From Lachnospiraceae bacterium (lineage in GTDB: Bacteria; Bacillota; Clostridia; Lachnospirales; Lachnospiraceae), in contig JAAWAC010000012.1 of NCBI GenBank assembly GCA_022791975.1, positions 1 to 58,517 on the forward strand: a stretch of DNA of 58,517 nucleotides, read 5' to 3'. Position 1 is the first letter of the stretch. Each line of letters begins with the position of its first letter. Positions 9,011 to 17,858 of this stretch are shown one piece after another. The position numbers and the translations under genes are program-made. Below the pieces are notes generated by a model, which ran no database searches, had not been told where the DNA came from, and saw nothing but the letters and a program-made list of their open reading frames with translations.

Positions 9011-10210
9011 TTAATAAAATACGTGACTTCCTATTATAATGCTGTTGCCTCCCACATCAACGCCGGCCCTGCGAAAATGCGTGTAGGATCCTACTGTGGT
9101 ATAACCGTTGATTGCGTCCTGAGCCGCTTGCATACAGCTGGGAGAGGGACCACCCAGATATCGGGCCAGGGTTCCATTGCTGGCCGGGCCAAACTGCCCT
9201 GGAGCGTAGATTACCTCCGCGATGGTATTGGGATAATGACCACTCTTCACCCGGTTCATCACCACAGCTCCCACAGCTACCTTGCCCTCATAAGGTTGCC
9301 CACCTGCCTCCGCCTGAATCAGAGCCGCCAAAAGCACTACCTCATTGCCGTTGGCCTGGAAGGATGCCAACTGCTGCTTCAGCTTCTCTCGCTTCTCCTC
9401 TTCTTCTTTTCTCTTAATCTCCTCCATGGTCATGCCTTCGCCCAGTTCATACTGTACTGTCACATACTCTGCTGCCACATAACCCGTTTTTTCCTCTGCA
9501 TATTGCACACAGACCCACTCGCTGTCAGGTGTATCCGTATTCTCCTCAGGGCTCTCCTCCCCTGTGGCTTCCTCTGACATCCCACCAGCCTCGTCGTCTT
9601 CTCCTTCCACCAGCGCTTCCTCCTGGCTGGCCTCCAGAGACTCTTCTGATGTTTCTCCTTCATCAGAGCCTTCCTCTGGCGCCGGCTCCTCCGGCTCTGC
9701 CAGAATCTCCTCAATTACCAGGAGCTTTGTACCTTTTTCCACATTTTTCAGTATTTTAGAATCCGTACTGGCCTCATTGCGAATCCGAAGACCGCTGGTG
9801 GTAGCTGTTGCCACCAATGTGAGCTCTAGCTGGGCCTGCTCATAGGCATCCATTCCAAAAAGCAGATAATCATTGCTTACATAGCCCTCCACATTTCCCG
9901 AGCGAATCCTGGTCCATCCCTCCTGGCGCTCCAGCACATAGCCGCCGTCACCTTTGAACAGCCGCCCGACTATGGTTGCCTCTCCATTGGCCTCTGCCCG
10001 GACATTTACATAGTCATCAATGTTTGCCAGAACCCGGTCTTCCCATTCCTCCAGTATCTTAAATTCTTCGATGTCCTCTCCTGTAAGCTGGTCCATCCAA
10101 GAACCTACACCGGCCGTTGTCTCTATATCCAGCCCCTCAAAGCCGCACAGAGAAAGCCATACCAGACACATGGCCAGGCACAACAGCCCTTTCTTACCTT
10201 TTGAGTTCAT
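9011..10210 (-). CDS. Secreted SH3-domain cell wall hydrolase, SleB type
   Basis: Predicted peptidoglycan hydrolase. It has a signal peptide (about residues 1-25), a first bacterial SH3 domain (60-118) and a second SH3 domain starting at about 132. The second domain is interrupted by about 60 acidic/Ser/Thr residues (170-229) and resumes at DSEWVCVQYAEEKTGYV. A charged helix (258-285) follows, then a C-terminal Hydrolase_2/SleB catalytic domain (288-399) with the likely catalytic Glu301 in LIQAEAGG. SleB domains cleave cortex or vegetative wall. Two SH3 domains and no spore neighbours favour a vegetative role. It has its own sigma-A promoter with a WalR-like box. Confidence 0.9.
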   Translation of the reverse strand: MNSKGKKGLLCLAMCLVWLSLCGFEGLDIETTAGVGSWMDQLTGEDIEEFKILEEWEDRVLANIDDYVNVRAEANGEATIVGRLFKGDGGYVLERQEGWTRIRSGNVEGYVSNDYLLFGMDAYEQAQLELTLVATATTSGLRIRNEASTDSKILKNVEKGTKLLVIEEILAEPEEPAPEEGSDEGETSEESLEASQEEALVEGEDDEAGGMSEEATGEESPEENTDTPDSEWVCVQYAEEKTGYVAAEYVTVQYELGEGMTMEEIKRKEEEEKREKLKQQLASFQANGNEVVLLAALIQAEAGGQPYEGKVAVGAVVMNRVKSGHYPNTIAEVIYAPGQFGPASNGTLARYLGGPSPSCMQAAQDAINGYTTVGSYTHFRRAGVDVGGNSIIIGSHVFY

Positions 10211-10246
10211 AACAACCTCCCGGTAACAAGTGTTTGTGTCACACTT

Positions 10247-10273
10247 ATTACAATTTATTACAATATTATTACA
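10247..10273 (-). promoter_or_regulatory. WalR (YycF)-like box on the hydrolase promoter
   Basis: Three copies of TGTAAT on the minus strand (10268-10273, 10257-10262, 10247-10252) are separated by 5 and 4 nt. The first pair fits the Bacillus WalR consensus TGTWAH-N5-TGTWAH exactly. The array starts 5 nt after the -10 box, so it covers the predicted start point, a position linked to repression in Bacillus subtilis. Confidence 0.6.
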
Positions 10274-10278
10274 TCGTC

Positions 10279-10307
10279 ATTGTAGCAAAGAGGAATTGAT
10301 TTGTCAA
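10279..10307 (-). promoter_or_regulatory. Sigma-A promoter of the SleB-type hydrolase
   Basis: On the minus strand TTGACA (10302-10307), a 17-bp spacer and TACAAT (10279-10284), about 70 nt upstream of the ATG. A near-consensus vegetative promoter. Confidence 0.88.
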
Positions 10308-10324
10308 GCCCCGCCATTTCTTCC

Positions 10325-10364
10325 AAAAATAATACGAAAGCCTACCGGCGCTGCCGGTAGGCTT
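10325..10364 (-). terminator. Terminator embedded in the 3' end of the SpoU methyltransferase gene
   Basis: A perfect 12-bp stem (arms 10338-10349 and 10353-10364) with a 3-nt loop is followed on the minus strand by TCGTATTATTTTT. The upstream arm codes for the last residues and the downstream arm contains the TAG stop codon. Confidence 0.93.
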
Positions 10365-11139
10365 CATACATCAATATCGCTGCGGACACGGCCGCATTCA
10401 GAGACTCCAGCTGTCCTTCCATGGGAATCCGAATATAGGCATCCGCAAAATCTGAAAGCTCCTGACTCAAACCGTTGCTCTCGTTTCCTATCAAAAATGC
10501 CGTCCCACCCTGGTAATTCTCCTGATCATAAAAATCTGCCCCCTTTAGATGGGCTGCAAAGCTGCGAATCCCCCGCTGCCTCAGCATGCCCAGGATCTCC
10601 TGCAAATCCTCTGCATAGAGGAAGGGAACCCGGTAGATGGAGCCCATGGTGGACCGGATGGTCTTGGGATTGTAAATATCCACCGAACCTCTGTTTAATA
10701 TCACCCCGGTGACTCCCGCTCCCTCCGCAGTCCGCAGTATGGTTCCCAGATTTCCCGGATCCTGTAGATTCTCAAGGACCAAAAGCAGAGGGTTTGGCTC
10801 CCCACTTTTTGGGGAACCTGTTTTTCCCAACAGCTCCTCTAGCCCATAGTGGTACTGACGCAGAATACAAAGAACCCCTTGGGGGGTCTGGGTATCACTC
10901 ATAGCCCGGAATACCTGGTCCTCCACCACCTCATAGGAAAGTCCCTCCAGAAGGGTTCTTCTCTCTGCTTCCTCATAGAAGCTGCTGCTCACATAGGCCT
11001 TTGCGATCCGATCCCTTGGTGCCTCCCGGAACATTTTCATTCCCTCCACCACAAACACATCCTGGGCATTGCGGATCTTTGCCTTTTTGTGCAGCTGAAT
11101 CAGCTGCTTAACCTGGGCATTTGCCGTACTTGTTATCAT
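10342..11139 (-). CDS. TrmH/SpoU-family RNA 2'-O-methyltransferase
   Basis: SAM-dependent RNA ribose methyltransferase with the trefoil-knot SpoU fold. An N-terminal substrate-binding domain (about 1-100) precedes motif 1 NLQDPGNLGTILRTAEGAG, motif 2 FLIGNESNGLSQEL and motif 3 IPMEGQLESLNAAVSAAI. The start MITSTANAQVKQL at 11139 matches the family N-terminus. An alternative ATG at 11157 overlaps the pfkA stop as TGATG. The target nucleotide (23S rRNA or tRNA) cannot be read from sequence. It is cotranscribed with pfkA and ends in a terminator that overlaps its own stop codon. Confidence 0.9.
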   Translation of the reverse strand: MITSTANAQVKQLIQLHKKAKIRNAQDVFVVEGMKMFREAPRDRIAKAYVSSSFYEEAERRTLLEGLSYEVVEDQVFRAMSDTQTPQGVLCILRQYHYGLEELLGKTGSPKSGEPNPLLLVLENLQDPGNLGTILRTAEGAGVTGVILNRGSVDIYNPKTIRSTMGSIYRVPFLYAEDLQEILGMLRQRGIRSFAAHLKGADFYDQENYQGGTAFLIGNESNGLSQELSDFADAYIRIPMEGQLESLNAAVSAAILMYEAYRQRR

Positions 11140-11156
11140 TTTGCCCACCCTGCCCA

Positions 11157-12134
11157 TCAGTGCATGGACAGCGCCTGGGAAATCAGATACATATACTCAT
11201 CAATTCCCTTATCCATCTCCAGGGCCTCGTTAATATCAAAGTCCTGGAACCGGCCATTCTGGTATCCCACCACCCGGTTGGTCTTCCCTGCACACAAAAG
11301 ATCTGCTGCCATGGCTCCCATCATGGAAGCGTAGACACGGTCCTTACAGGTGGGACAGCCGCCCCGCTGCATATGTCCCAGGATGGTTGCCCTGGTCTCC
11401 ACACCGGTGGCCGCCTCAATGCGGCGCGCCATACTGGTGGAATGGCCCACCCCCTCAGCATTGATTATAATATGGTGCTTCTTGCCCTGCTTCCGGTTTG
11501 CAATAATGTGGTCTATAATCTTCTGCTCATTGTAGTCAAAGCGCTCCGGCAAAAGAATGTCCTCTGCTCCGTTGGCAATGCCGCACCACAGTGCAATATA
11601 ACCAGCCTTCCGACCCATAACCTCAATGATGCTGCAACGCTCGTGGGACGTGGAGGTATCCCGCACTTTATCTATAGCCTCCATAGCCGTGTTGATAGCT
11701 GTATCAAAACCGATGGTGTACTCGGTACAGGAAATATCCAGATCTATGGTGCCTGGCACTCCAATGGTATTGATGCCTAGCTGGGCCAGTTTCTGGGCTC
11801 CCTTAAAGGAACCGTCCCCTCCGATAACCACAATCCCGTCAATACCATGCTTGTTGCAAATCTCCGCCCCTCGTTTCTGACCTTCCTCTGTCATAAACTC
11901 CCGGCAACGGGCCGTAAACAAAATAGTACCTCCCCGCTCTATGGTGTTGGATACATCATTGGCCGACATGTCAATGATCTCCTCATTGAGAAGGCCGCTG
12001 TAGCCCTTGCGGATTCCCTTTACTTTTTTTCCGTTGGCCAGTGCCTTTCTCACCACTGCCCGGATGGCCGCATTCATCCCCGGGGCATCACCGCCGCTGG
12101 TCAAAACTCCAATCGTGTTAATTTCCTTTCCCAT
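11157..12134 (-). CDS. pfkA: ATP-dependent 6-phosphofructokinase
   Basis: Commits fructose-6-phosphate to glycolysis. The ATP site SGGDAPGMN (13-21) and GGDGS (105-109) are present. Gly at position 108 rather than Asp marks an ATP-dependent rather than a pyrophosphate-dependent enzyme. The catalytic segment reads PGTIDLDI, with Asp131 kept and Leu132 where E. coli PfkA has Asn. The length of 325 aa is normal. GGGAGG lies 8 nt upstream of the ATG. It follows dnaE by 74 nt on the same strand, a common pairing in Firmicutes. Confidence 0.96.
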   Translation of the reverse strand: MGKEINTIGVLTSGGDAPGMNAAIRAVVRKALANGKKVKGIRKGYSGLLNEEIIDMSANDVSNTIERGGTILFTARCREFMTEEGQKRGAEICNKHGIDGIVVIGGDGSFKGAQKLAQLGINTIGVPGTIDLDISCTEYTIGFDTAINTAMEAIDKVRDTSTSHERCSIIEVMGRKAGYIALWCGIANGAEDILLPERFDYNEQKIIDHIIANRKQGKKHHIIINAEGVGHSTSMARRIEAATGVETRATILGHMQRGGCPTCKDRVYASMMGAMAADLLCAGKTNRVVGYQNGRFQDFDINEALEMDKGIDEYMYLISQALSMH

Positions 12135-12208
12135 CTGTAATTCCTCCCGTTTTGGGCCCGTGGGACCCGATTTGCGTCATACAGGATATAACTCGCTTAG
12201 CTTTTATT

Positions 12209-15200
12209 CTAAAGCATTTTGTCAATATTTTCAATACGTTTCTCCACGACTTTCACATTCTCCTCGCCAAAATGCTCCCGCAAAAGGCTAATCATCCGCT
12301 GGTCTCCCAAAATGCTCCATTTGGCAGGTAATCGCTTAACCCCCCGCTCCTTTGCCGCATAGAGCACCACTCGGTCAGGACCTTCCTCCTCCTCCAAGAA
12401 CTTCAATAGCCCCGGCTCCTGCTCCTTGCTGGCCTGGGCATCGGGAAACTGAATCCACACCTCCCGCCGGCCCTCCTCAAAGCCATATATCTTGTCACAG
12501 ATAAGCTTGCTGGCCTTTTCCTCCTCGCAGCTTACGTGGCCACTGATAAAAACCTTGGCATCATCCACCAGAAGGGCATTTTGCCTCTCGTACACATTGG
12601 GAAACACAATAACCTCCACATTGCCCACCAAATCTTCAATGTTGAGAAAGGCCATCACCTTGTTATTTTTGGTATACTTAATGCTTTTCCCTGCAATCAT
12701 GCCGCCGATAACCACCCGCTGGCCATCCCACACCTTGGTCTCTTTGCTCTCCTCATCCAGCTGAAAATCCGAGGTGATAGCCGTAATATTTTTCCGCCAG
12801 CGCTCCTCGTATTCCTCCAGAGGATGGCCGCTGATGTACACCCCCAACACGGCCTTTTCAAAGGAAAGCAACAGCCCTTTCTCATATTCTGGCACCTGGG
12901 GAAACTGAATCTGAAACTGTTCTTTCTCCTCATCGGACACAAGATCAAAGAGGGAGAGCTGACCAGTCATCGCCGTTTTTTTCTCCTGCAGCGCCTTGTC
13001 CATCAGGCTGGCATAAACCATCATCTTCTGCTGCCGGTTTCCCTCCAGGCTGTCAAAGGCTCCCGCCTTGATAAAATGCTCCACCACCCGGCGGTTAATC
13101 TCCTTTCCAGCCATGCGATCGATGAAATCCTGTAGGCTCACAAAGGCCCCCCTCAATTCCCGCTCCTTTACCAGAATTTCAATTACCGGACGGCCAACGC
13201 TCTTGATGGCGGACAGGCCATAGCGGATCTTTCCCTTAGCCACGGAAAAGCTTCCCTCTCCCTCATTTACATCCGGGGGAAGAATATCTATCCCCATCTG
13301 ACGACAGGTGAAAATATATTCCGCCACCTTTCCCGGATTGTCGATGACAGAGGTCATAAGCGCTGCCATAAATTCCACTGGATAGTAATATTTCAAATAA
13401 GCTGTCTGATAGGCCACCACCGCGTAGACCGCCGCATGAGATTTGTTAAAGGCATACTGGGCAAAATCCATCATTTCATCATAGATTTTCTGGGCTATTT
13501 TTTCCGGAATGCCATTGCCTATACAGCCGGGAACTCCCTCCTCTGGATTTCCATAGACAAAATTGTGCCTTTCTTTTTCCATAACGGAGGCCTTTTTCTT
13601 GGACATGGCTCGACGAATCAAGTCACTGCGCCCCAGGGTATAGCCGGCCAGTTTCTGCACAATCTGCATAACCTGCTCCTGATAAACAATGCAGCCGTAG
13701 GTGGCCTCCAGAATAGGCTCCAACTCCGGACAGTCATAGGTGGTAAGCTCCGGGTGATCCTTTCCCCGGATATATTGGGGTATGAAGTCCATGGGCCCCG
13801 GCCGGTACAGGGCCACCCCTGCAATAATGTCTTCCAGGCTCTGGGGCTTCAACTCCTTCATAAAGTTTTTCATACCTGCACTTTCCAGCTGGAACACTCC
13901 ATCGGTGCGGCCAGTGCCAATGCTGGCCAGCACATCCTTATCATCATAAGAAATATGCTCCATATCCAGCTGTATCTGAAAATCCTTTTTCACCAGCTCC
14001 ACCGCATCCTGAATCACCGTCAAAGTACGAAGACCCAGAAAGTCCATTTTCAAAAGCCCCAGCTCCTCCAGGGTCGTCATGGTAAACTGGGTGGTAATGG
14101 AGCCATCAGAGGCCCGGGACAAAGGCACATACTCGTCCACCGCCTTCTGGCTGATAACCACCCCGGCCGCATGCATGGAAGTATGTCTGGGAAGTCCCTC
14201 CAGGCGCTTGGCCATATCCACCAGCTCCCGTACCTGGGGATCATTCTCATAGCCTCGACGCATCTCTGGATTCATGGTCATGGCCCTCTCCAGGGTCATA
14301 TTCAGCTCCGTGGGCACCATCTTGGCAACGGTGTCCACAAAGGCATAGGGCATATCCATCACTCGGCCCACATCCCGCAGCACACCCCGGGCAGCCATGG
14401 TACCAAAGGTGACAATCTGCACCACCCGATCTTTTCCATATTTTTCCACCACATAATCAATAACCTCCTGCCTTCGCCGGAAGCAAAAGTCAATATCAAT
14501 ATCTGGCATGGAGATCCGCTCGGGATTTAAAAACCGCTCAAAAAGCAACTGATAGCGAATGGGATCAATGCTGGTGATTCCCAGGGTATAAGCCACGATG
14601 CTGCCCGCCGCAGATCCCCGCCCCGGTCCCACAGCGATTCCGTTCTCCCGGGCATATCGGATAAAATCCCACACAATCAAAAAATAATCCACATAGCCCA
14701 TTTTCTGAATCACAGAAAGCTCATAATCCAGCCGCTCTTTTACCGTGCCATCATCCTGGGAATAGCGCTCCTGAAATCCCTGAAAGCACAAATGATTCAA
14801 ATACTCCCAGGAGGTATATCCCTCCGGCACGTCGAACCGGGGAAGCTTGGTGACTCCAAACGCAATGTCCACATGACAGCGGGCAGCGATTTTTCCCGTA
14901 TTTTCCAGGGCCTCTAGGGCATAGGGGAATAGATCAGCCATTTCCCCGGGAGATTTTACATAATATTGTCCTCCCTCATATCGCAGCCGGTTCTCATCCT
15001 CCAATTTTTTTCCTGTCTGAATACAAAGAAGGATGTCATGGGCCTTTTCATCCTCTGCATAGGTATAATGCACATCATTGGTGGCTACCAGGGGAATTCC
15101 CAGCTCCCGACTCATGCGCAGCAATGCCTGATTCACCATCTGCTGATCCGGCAGACCGTGATCCTGGAGCTCCAGGAAATAATTTCCCTTTCCAAAGACT

Positions 15201-15691
15201 CCCTCATACCGCAGAGCTACTTGCTTTGCCTCCTCATAAAGCCCTTTCACCAGATACCGGGCCACCTCACCGGCCAGACAGGCGCTCAGGGCTATAAGCC
15301 CCTCATGATATTCCTTTAGCACCTCCATGTCCACCCGGGGCCGGTAGTAGTACCCCTCCACAAAGCCCTTGGACACGATCTTCATCAAATTGGCATATCC
15401 CTGATTATTCTCTGCCAGCAGAACCAGGTGATAATAGCGCTCATCGCCTCCTGTGGTCTCCTTGTCAAACCGGGAGTTAGGCGCCACATACACCTCACAG
15501 CCCAGAATAGGATTGATGCCCTCCTCCTTGGCCGCCTTGTAAAAGTCAATGACCCCAAACATCACACCGTGATCTGTAATGGCCGCCGCGTCCATGCCTA
15601 ATTCCTTTACCCGGGCCACATATTCCTTTATTTTATTGGAGCCGTCCAACAGGCTATACTCCGTATGGGTATGTAAATGTGCAAATGACAC
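12209..15691 (-). CDS. dnaE: DNA polymerase III alpha subunit DnaE
   Basis: Replicative polymerase of the DnaE type, 1160 aa. The PHP domain (about 1-210) starts FAHLHTHTEYSLLDG. The polymerase core shows GPGRGSAAGS and the catalytic MPDIDIDF (about residues 391-398). Thumb and fingers, a helix-hairpin-helix region and an OB-fold (about 990-1070, VVIGGMIAGKSIKYTKNNK) follow. The start is GTG (GTG TCA TTT) with AGGAGG 9 nt upstream. Firmicutes usually also carry PolC, which is not in this window. DnaE there extends RNA primers. Confidence 0.97.
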   Translation of the reverse strand: MSFAHLHTHTEYSLLDGSNKIKEYVARVKELGMDAAAITDHGVMFGVIDFYKAAKEEGINPILGCEVYVAPNSRFDKETTGGDERYYHLVLLAENNQGYANLMKIVSKGFVEGYYYRPRVDMEVLKEYHEGLIALSACLAGEVARYLVKGLYEEAKQVALRYEGVFGKGNYFLELQDHGLPDQQMVNQALLRMSRELGIPLVATNDVHYTYAEDEKAHDILLCIQTGKKLEDENRLRYEGGQYYVKSPGEMADLFPYALEALENTGKIAARCHVDIAFGVTKLPRFDVPEGYTSWEYLNHLCFQGFQERYSQDDGTVKERLDYELSVIQKMGYVDYFLIVWDFIRYARENGIAVGPGRGSAAGSIVAYTLGITSIDPIRYQLLFERFLNPERISMPDIDIDFCFRRRQEVIDYVVEKYGKDRVVQIVTFGTMAARGVLRDVGRVMDMPYAFVDTVAKMVPTELNMTLERAMTMNPEMRRGYENDPQVRELVDMAKRLEGLPRHTSMHAAGVVISQKAVDEYVPLSRASDGSITTQFTMTTLEELGLLKMDFLGLRTLTVIQDAVELVKKDFQIQLDMEHISYDDKDVLASIGTGRTDGVFQLESAGMKNFMKELKPQSLEDIIAGVALYRPGPMDFIPQYIRGKDHPELTTYDCPELEPILEATYGCIVYQEQVMQIVQKLAGYTLGRSDLIRRAMSKKKASVMEKERHNFVYGNPEEGVPGCIGNGIPEKIAQKIYDEMMDFAQYAFNKSHAAVYAVVAYQTAYLKYYYPVEFMAALMTSVIDNPGKVAEYIFTCRQMGIDILPPDVNEGEGSFSVAKGKIRYGLSAIKSVGRPVIEILVKERELRGAFVSLQDFIDRMAGKEINRRVVEHFIKAGAFDSLEGNRQQKMMVYASLMDKALQEKKTAMTGQLSLFDLVSDEEKEQFQIQFPQVPEYEKGLLLSFEKAVLGVYISGHPLEEYEERWRKNITAITSDFQLDEESKETKVWDGQRVVIGGMIAGKSIKYTKNNKVMAFLNIEDLVGNVEVIVFPNVYERQNALLVDDAKVFISGHVSCEEEKASKLICDKIYGFEEGRREVWIQFPDAQASKEQEPGLLKFLEEEEGPDRVVLYAAKERGVKRLPAKWSILGDQRMISLLREHFGEENVKVVEKRIENIDKML

Positions 15692-15770
15692 CTTTTCTAT
15701 CCTCCTCTGTAATCAGAAAGCATAAAAGCCTTCCTCACAAACTATGATTCCTCTGGCAATATGGGTGCTA

Positions 15771-17003
15771 TCAGTCACTCCATCCTGGGTGCCCATGACT
15801 TTGAATCTGCGATTCTGCCAGCTCCCTCATCACTTCCCATATGCAATGGGCCGCCTGGTCCTTGCTCATAAGCTCCAGGCTCACCTCTTTCTCCCTGGTA
15901 ATAATGGTAATCACATTGGTATCAGTTCCAAAGCCGGCCCCGGCTGTCCGAAGGCTGTTGGCACAGATGAGATCGCAGTTTTTAGAGACCAGCTTTTTGC
16001 GGGAATTGACCAGTACATCATCCGTCTCCATGGAAAAGCCGCAGAGAACCTGTCCCGGCCGCTTCTGCTCCCCCAGATATTTTAAAATATCCCTTGTCCT
16101 CTTAAGCCGGATATTCAGCTCTCCCTCCTGCTTCTTCATCTTGCTGTCTGCCCTGGTTTCCGGCGTGTAATCGGCCACAGCTGCTGCTTTAACGATAAAG
16201 TCATTGGCGTCCGCTCTCTCTGCCACAGCCTGAAACATCTCCTCCGCAGAGACCACCGACACAGTCTCCACAAACCGCGGCGGCTCCACCTCCATATGGG
16301 CAGCCACCAGGGTCACCTCAGCTCCCCGTAGCATGGCAGCCCTGGCCAGAGCACACCCCATCTTTCCGCTGGAATGATTGGTGATAAATCGCACCGGGTC
16401 CAAAGCCTCCCGGGTGGCCCCTGCAGTTACCAGCACTTTTTTCCCTGCCAGGTCCTTGACAAAGGCTATCTCCCGCAAAACATAATCCACCAGCACCTCT
16501 TCTTTGGGCATACGCCCATCCCCCATATCCCCGTTGGCCAACATGCCTCTGTCCGGTTCTATGATTTCATACCCAAATTCCCTTAATTTTTGCAGATTTT
16601 GCTGCACAATGGGATTGTGGTACATATGATGATTCATGGCGGGTGCTATCAGCTTCTGGCAGGGACAGGCCATCACCGTGGTGGTCAGCATATCGTCTGC
16701 CAGACCGTTTGCAATCTTACCGATCACGTTGGCTGACGCCGGGGCCACCAGCACTACATCCGCCTCCTTAGCCAGGGACACGTGCTCCACACTGTATTGG
16801 AAATTCCTGTCAAAGGTATCTATCAGGCATTTGTTGCCCGTCAAACTCTCGAAGGTAATCGGATTGATAAATTGTGTTGCATTTTGGGTCATAAGCACCT
16901 GTACCTGGCAGTGCATTTTTTTTAGCATTCGGGCAACGTTTGCCATTTTATAAGCCGCGATGCTGCCCGACACGGCCAGTACGGCTGTCTTTCCTTTTAG
17001 CAT
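15771..17003 (-). CDS. coaBC: Bifunctional phosphopantothenoylcysteine decarboxylase / synthetase
   Basis: Catalyses two coenzyme A steps. The N-terminal flavoprotein CoaC decarboxylase (about 1-185) contains the SGSIAAYK start, ADVVLVAPASANVIGKIANG and the PAMNHHMY substrate motif. The C-terminal CoaB synthetase (about 188-400) contains VTAGATREALDPVRFITNHSSGKMG and the KMKK segment. The length of 410 aa is normal. It is transcribed away from panT-coaX across a 185-nt region, so three CoA functions lie together. Confidence 0.96.
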   Translation of the reverse strand: MLKGKTAVLAVSGSIAAYKMANVARMLKKMHCQVQVLMTQNATQFINPITFESLTGNKCLIDTFDRNFQYSVEHVSLAKEADVVLVAPASANVIGKIANGLADDMLTTTVMACPCQKLIAPAMNHHMYHNPIVQQNLQKLREFGYEIIEPDRGMLANGDMGDGRMPKEEVLVDYVLREIAFVKDLAGKKVLVTAGATREALDPVRFITNHSSGKMGCALARAAMLRGAEVTLVAAHMEVEPPRFVETVSVVSAEEMFQAVAERADANDFIVKAAAVADYTPETRADSKMKKQEGELNIRLKRTRDILKYLGEQKRPGQVLCGFSMETDDVLVNSRKKLVSKNCDLICANSLRTAGAGFGTDTNVITIITREKEVSLELMSKDQAAHCIWEVMRELAESQIQSHGHPGWSD

Positions 17004-17149
17004 GGAAACCTCCTTTTCATCTTCGGGGTTATTCTATCACAGTTTCAGCTATTTTTCCATAAGTTTCAGGCCAAGGGTAAAATCCATTCCCTTCCAAAAA
17101 AACTCTATCTTTTTTCAGATAAATATGGTATAACCTTATTTGTATTGTA

Positions 17150-17163
17150 TCTCCTCAAGGAGA
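17150..17163. promoter_or_regulatory. Short palindrome upstream of panT
   Basis: TCTCCT-CA-AGGAGA is a perfect inverted repeat 12 nt before the real ribosome site AAGGAGG (17172-17178) in the coaBC/panT divergent region. Its AGGAGA arm resembles a second ribosome site. It could be an operator or an RNA hairpin. No known riboswitch is recognised here. Confidence 0.25.
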
Positions 17164-17188
17164 ATAATAACAAGGAGGAAAACTGAAT

Positions 17189-17806
17189 ATGGAAAAATCA
17201 TTCAACACCAAGCAGTTGGCTCTACTGGGTCTTTTGACCGGAGTCCTGCTCATCATGGCGTACACGCCTCTGGGTTACCTGAACATTGGACCTTTGGCCA
17301 TATCCTTCAACGTAATCCCCGTAGCGTTAGCCGCCGTCACCCTGGGCCCTGTAGGCGGTGCCGCCATAGGAGCCGTATTTGGACTTACCAGCTTTCTGCA
17401 ATGCATCGGCGTGGGGGGAACCAGCGCCATGGGGGTCATCCTGTTTGATATCAATCCCCTTTTTGCTTTTATCCAGCGCTTTATCCCCCGGCTTTTGGAT
17501 GGATTCTTGCTGGGCTACGTGTTCCGCGGCATCAGAAAAGCCGTGAACACGCATGTAGCCTGCTTTATCACAGGCTTTTGCTCTGCCCTGTTTAACACGG
17601 CCCTGTTTATGAGCGCCCTGGTGCTGCTTTTTGGCAACACTCCTTATATGCAGGAGCTTATCGGCGGGCAAAACATCTTTGTCTTTATCTGCACCTTTGT
17701 GGGCATTAACGCAGTCTGCGAGATGATTGCCTCCACTGTCATTACCGGAGCTGTGGGGTATGCCCTGTTTAAGGCCGGGTTTATGCCTGGCATCAGCAAA
17801 CAATAA
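17189..17806 (+). CDS. panT: ECF transporter S component, pantothenate-type (PanT)
   Basis: Membrane substrate-binding (S) subunit of an energy-coupling factor vitamin importer. It has 205 aa with about six hydrophobic spans and the typical N-terminal pattern QLALLGLLTGVLLIMAYTPLGYLNIGP. The pantothenate assignment comes from immediate neighbours: coaX starts 52 nt downstream and coaBC diverges upstream. The energising EcfA/EcfT module is not in the window, as expected for shared ECF systems. AAGGAGG precedes the ATG. Confidence 0.85.
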   Translation: MEKSFNTKQLALLGLLTGVLLIMAYTPLGYLNIGPLAISFNVIPVALAAVTLGPVGGAAIGAVFGLTSFLQCIGVGGTSAMGVILFDINPLFAFIQRFIPRLLDGFLLGYVFRGIRKAVNTHVACFITGFCSALFNTALFMSALVLLFGNTPYMQELIGGQNIFVFICTFVGINAVCEMIASTVITGAVGYALFKAGFMPGISKQ

Positions 17807-17858
17807 CTTTTTAAAAAAGGGAAACTCGGAAGCTGTCTGGCTTAGCAGGAGGTCTGTA

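Noticed and set aside
12143..12157. GC-rich 6-bp hairpin (GGGYCC arms) before pfkA
   Set aside because: No U-tract follows and it is short. It could be a leader structure, but it is too weak to call a terminator or operator.
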